Shown piece after piece: positions 15,134 through 16,584 of a stretch of DNA of 16,584 nucleotides (positions are counted from its first letter, which is position 1; each line of letters opens with the position of its first letter). The notes below the pieces were generated by a model. It ran no database searches, was not told the DNA's origin, and saw only the letters and a list, made by a program, of their open reading frames with translations. Origin of the DNA: JBDSYA01 sp039925865 (lineage in GTDB: Bacteria > Bacteroidota > Ignavibacteria > Tepidaquicellales > Tepidaquicellaceae); assembly GCA_039925865.1 (NCBI GenBank), contig JBDSYA010000138.1, positions 1-16,584 on the forward strand, given 5' to 3'. The translations under genes were made by a program, and so were the position numbers.

Positions 15134-15196
15134 ATGAAATTAGCAATATCTGGACTAATGGTCCAATAACCAAATGTAAAAAATAAATTTTTCAAA

Positions 15197-15385
15197 TTAA
15201 TTATTACCGGTGTTGTTATCAGAATCCCGGTAAACATTCCTTTTTCTAGGTGAAGGCGATTGTGTATTGGTTGGGTAACCAAATTTTTTCTGAGGAGTTT
15301 TATCGATTGCTCTTTCTAGTTCGTTTAGTTTGTTTTTAATTTCCTTTATTAACTTCTTTACATTGGAAATATCAGCAGTAGTCAT
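15197..15385 (-). CDS. Small coiled-coil protein of unknown function
   Basis: A 62-residue open frame that probably encodes a real small protein. Ile6, Val9, Ile13, Ile16, Leu20, Leu23 and Ile27 fall in a perfect 3-4-3-4 heptad pattern with Lys/Glu at surface positions, giving a short amphipathic helix able to form a coiled coil. Residues 33-62 are polar and probably disordered (Pro, Ser, Asn, Arg). There is no signal peptide, no cysteine and no recognised domain. The start at 15385 has no Shine-Dalgarno sequence, like most genes here. It is convergent with the lysine-rich protein gene and divergent from the 87-residue gene. Its size leaves some chance that it is spurious, but the regular heptads argue against that. 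Confidence 0.55.
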   Translation of the reverse strand: MTTADISNVKKLIKEIKNKLNELERAIDKTPQKKFGYPTNTQSPSPRKRNVYRDSDNNTGNN

Positions 15386-15576
15386 ATACTATTTTATTTG
15401 TAAAATTTATTTTTAAAATAACCTGTATTTTTATTAAATATAATATAATAATTAATTAGTTTGATTTAAACTGTGCATTACAAGATTAAAGGATTAAATT
15501 TACTTTTATAATTTACAAAGCAATTATTATAGAGTTTTAAATTATTTTAAGGAACATTAAACTAAACTAAAAAAAA

Positions 15577-15840
15577 ATGGAAATAAAATTGAAAGAGCTT
15601 CTGAGTTCTATAGATTCAAGATTTTCAGGACCTGCTTCATGCAGACTTAATGATATGATTTCAGGAAGATTGGAGTTTGACGATGAAGAAGTAGAAAAAT
15701 ATCTTACAAGATTAAAAGATTTTGGTGACATTCACGGAAGCAACAATAAGAATAACCGCAAAGATGCAGAAACATATCTGAAATTATTTACCCAATATAT
15801 TGACGAAAGCAATAAGCGAAATGAAAGTTCAATGAATTAA
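15577..15840 (+). CDS. Small acidic/mixed-charge protein of unknown function
   Basis: An 87-residue cytoplasmic-type protein with no recognised family. The sequence looks alpha-helical, with segments MEIKLKELLSSIDSRF (residues 1-16), DDEEVEKYLTRLKDF (35-49) and DAETYLKLFTQYIDES (63-78) joined by polar loops. Charge is mixed and there is no signal peptide or membrane segment. The composition and codon choice resemble neighbouring genes rather than random AT-rich sequence. An AAGGA at 15549-15553 is too far from the ATG (23 nt) to act as a ribosome binding site. A hairpin about 70 bp after the stop (15912-15950) could end its transcript. Confidence 0.65.
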   Translation: MEIKLKELLSSIDSRFSGPASCRLNDMISGRLEFDDEEVEKYLTRLKDFGDIHGSNNKNNRKDAETYLKLFTQYIDESNKRNESSMN

Positions 15841-15893
15841 CTGAACTTACTTAACCCTTGTCCTTTTTGTAGAATTATATAATGTTGAATACT

Positions 15894-16130
15894 TTAATTT
15901 TTATTTAGAAACTGACACAGCAAAATATTAAACTTTTTATGTTGTGTCAGTATACTTTTAAAAATAAGGTAATCATTTCTACAGTTGAACTGCATAACAA
16001 AATTTAACGCATTTTCCCCTATTAAATGAAAGATCTTTCCTTCAACTTTTGAATTTCCATTCACGTCATTTGCAGCATAACCCGAAACAAATTTTGCGTC
16101 ATCGAAATCAATACTGATAAATCTGTTCCA
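15894..16130 (-). pseudogene. Probable remnant of a decayed gene
   Basis: Reading the minus strand from 16130 gives 78 codons without a stop and without an early ATG; two stops (TGA, TAA) stand just upstream in the same frame. The translated stretch includes RFISIDFDDAKFVSGYAA, NGNSKVEGKIFHLIGENALN and FVMQFNCRNDYLIFKS, which reads like folded protein rather than random AT-rich DNA. The likeliest reading is the C-terminal fragment of a gene that has lost its beginning. No family was recognised. An 11-bp hairpin (15912-15950) overlaps its end. It could instead be an open frame by chance. Confidence 0.35.
15912..15950. other. Hairpin, possible terminator
   Basis: CTGACACAGCA (15912-15922) pairs with TGTTGTGTCAG (15940-15950) over 11 pairs including one G-T wobble, with a 17-nt AT loop. 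The tail on the plus strand is TATACTTTT, weaker than a classical T-run. It lies between the 87-residue gene and the VOC protein gene and may end the first transcript. Confidence 0.5.
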
Positions 16131-16253
16131 TCATTAACTATTCCTGATTATATTAAAAAGATTTATTGAAGCATTTTAATTTAAAATCTTCATTTTTAAA
16201 TTAACTTACAAAACTTTATGAAGCACGGCTTCTAACTATCAAAAAATCTATCA

Positions 16254-16584
16254 ATGACATTTAATTCAATTGAACCATTTATACCTTCAGGAGAGGATTT
16301 TGATGAATCTAAAAAATTATTTCTGGAGATGGGTTTTAAAATTACCTGGGAAACAGCTGACTACATTGGATTTCAGAAGGATACCTGCAAATTTATCATG
16401 CAAAGATTCAATGATAAAAATTTTTCAGAAAATCTGATGATGCGCGTTGTAGTTGAGAGCCTGGATGAGTATTGGAAAGAATTAAATCAAATCCAGCTTG
16501 CAAGAAAGTTTCAGATCATATTGCGAGAGCCAACTGAATTTCATTATGGAAGAGAAATTCATTTGATCGACCTTGCCGGTGTAT
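16254..16584 (+). CDS. VOC (glyoxalase/bleomycin-resistance-like) superfamily protein (partial, N-terminal 110 residues)
   Basis: The gene begins at ATG 16254 and runs off the right edge. The order of segments is that of a VOC-fold domain: PFIPSGEDFDESKKLFLEMG (residues 8-27, first strand and helix), FKITWETADYIGFQKDTCKF (28-47, following strands), VVVESLDEYWKELNQI (65-80, second half of the fold) and REIHLIDLAGV (100-110), where the usual end of the domain begins. VOC proteins include metal-dependent lyases and dioxygenases as well as drug-binding resistance proteins. Here the positions that normally carry metal-binding His/Glu are not clearly occupied, so a catalytic role cannot be claimed. 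There is no Shine-Dalgarno sequence, and the upstream 400 bp hold a decayed fragment and a hairpin. Confidence 0.75.
   Translation, partial: MTFNSIEPFIPSGEDFDESKKLFLEMGFKITWETADYIGFQKDTCKFIMQRFNDKNFSENLMMRVVVESLDEYWKELNQIQLARKFQIILREPTEFHYGREIHLIDLAGV

Noticed and set aside
15151..15165. Small hairpin TGGAC/GTCCA after the lysine-rich protein terminator
   Set aside because: Only five base pairs and no T-run; not enough to call a terminator for the coiled-coil protein gene.

Overview
The window looks like chromosomal DNA of a member of the Bacteroidota/Ignavibacteriota side of the FCB group. The base composition is AT-rich. Three secreted proteins end in type IX secretion (T9SS) sorting domains with the 'QNYPNPFNPTT' signature that is very common in Ignavibacteria. 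Most genes lack a Shine-Dalgarno (SD) sequence, and intergenic DNA carries short AT-rich repeats. The lineage is inferred from these traits; there is no rRNA in the window.

Layout. Positions 1-2556 (minus) hold the start of a BadF/BcrA-type ATPase activator of 2-hydroxyacyl-CoA dehydratases and a 598-residue dehydratase-like partner. The ~325 bp between them are unusual: a palindrome-rich element with a perfect 10-bp hairpin, then a 9-bp-period tandem array that puts seven TAG stops in one frame. Positions 2646-5797 (minus) are hpnC-hpnD-hpnE, which make squalene from farnesyl diphosphate via hydroxysqualene. A gap of about 660 bp follows. Positions 6461-10763 (minus) are three tandem T9SS cargo genes: an Asp-box beta-propeller, a PQQ-like beta-propeller, and an Omp28/thioredoxin-like protein. 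Two of them are followed by clear intrinsic terminators. Positions 11077-11811 (plus) encode a lone MlaF-like ABC ATPase. Positions 11915-14370 (minus) are a compact mnmA-pta-rhodanese cluster. From 14587 to the end are small genes: an exported, extremely lysine-rich protein with its own SD and terminator, a tiny coiled-coil protein, an 87-residue protein of unknown function, a probable decayed gene fragment, and the start of a VOC/glyoxalase-like protein.

How they may work together. The hpn genes serve membrane isoprenoid synthesis. The activator and dehydratase-like protein probably form one iron-sulfur electron-transfer system of unknown substrate. The three cargo proteins probably end up on the cell surface or outside the cell. 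The mnmA-pta-rhodanese cluster joins tRNA thiolation, acetyl-phosphate metabolism and a persulfide-carrying domain. No mobile element, CRISPR array, tRNA or rRNA was found, and no complete novel system can be claimed. The points most worth a second look are the phased stop array, the palindromic element, the restriction of SD sequences to exported-protein genes with a shared leader motif, and the lysine-rich secreted protein.
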